From NCBI GenBank assembly GCA_023666885.1, contig JAMPBB010000002.1, positions 110,959 to 161,953 on the forward strand: 50,995 nt of DNA. Direction: 5' to 3'. Positions 50,965-50,995 of the stretch are shown here, in pieces; within the stretch, counting starts at the first letter, position 1; each line of letters begins with the position of its first letter. Below the pieces are notes generated by a model. The model saw only the letters and a list, made by a program, of their open reading frames with translations. It was not told the origin of the DNA and searched no databases. The translations under genes were made by a program, and so were the position numbers. Source of the stretch: Muribaculaceae bacterium (lineage in GTDB: Bacteria > Bacteroidota > Bacteroidia > Bacteroidales > Muribaculaceae).

Positions 50965-50995
50965 TTAAATAACCGTATAATGCCCTTACCCGGGT
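50943..50995. repeat. Right copy of 53-bp terminal inverted repeat
   Basis: Exact reverse complement of 3-55. It begins 2 bases upstream of the nitroreductase -7 box and runs to the last base of the window. Confidence 0.9.

Noticed and set aside
1-50995. Complete circular 51-kb element suggested by the complementary ends
   Set aside because: The ends are inverted, not direct, repeats, and the content (ribosomal proteins, dxr, tsf, gdhA) is chromosomal.

Overview
The window is a 51 kb piece of a Bacteroidota chromosome, most likely order Bacteroidales and plausibly a gut Muribaculaceae-type organism; the family is an inference from gene content and roughly 50-55% GC, not a measurement. The order is supported by the sigma-ABfr promoter type (TTTG, 19-21 bp, TAnnTTTG) seen before many operons, absence of Shine-Dalgarno-like leaders, and lineage-typical families (DUF4301, short ACT-less SerA, GH92, serine-type sulfatases with anSME, DPP III, many lipoproteins). 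There are no tRNAs, rRNAs, CRISPR arrays, transposases or phage genes.

Layout. 0.1-1.3 kb: OmpA-family porin (-). 1.5-7.3 kb: dxr-rseP-rRNA methyltransferase-DPP III operon (+). 7.3-11.3 kb: four glycosyltransferases. 11.3-14.4 kb: two divergent serine-type sulfatases. 14.6-16.4 kb: long-chain acyl-CoA synthetase. 16.7-19.5 kb: rplM-rpsI-rpsB-tsf (-). 19.8-24.2 kb: serC-serA-thioesterase-dprA-nucleoside phosphorylase (-). 24.4-29.5 kb: an accessory four-gene lipoprotein operon, serpin-like / C10 cysteine protease / serpin-like / serpin, with a 274-bp near-identical direct repeat across its gene boundaries. 29.8 kb: small basic exported protein. 30.4-34.2 kb: TsaC/Sua5-sugar transferase-CLC channel (-). 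34.4-38.4 kb: DUF4301, GNAT, glutamate dehydrogenase. 38.7-43.1 kb: two GH92 mannosidases in tandem. 43.2-48.0 kb: MscS channel, then WG-repeat lipoprotein-sugar kinase-serB. 48.0-50.9 kb: anaerobic sulfatase-maturating enzyme, secreted esterase, lipoprotein nitroreductase.

How it fits together. Much of the window serves host-glycan use and envelope building: sulfatases plus their maturase, GH92 mannosidases, an amino-sugar kinase, an esterase, and glycosyltransferases with a priming sugar transferase. No SusC/SusD pair is present. Serine synthesis is complete but split (serC-serA at 22-24 kb, serB at 47 kb).

The most unusual part is the serpin/C10 operon, which looks like a protease-inhibitor module evolving by cassette exchange. 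Other points are a 53-bp perfect inverted repeat at the two window ends, probable leaderless mRNAs at two genes (a third is nearly so), a palindrome at the gdhA promoter, and terminator hairpins fused to the next promoter's -33 element.
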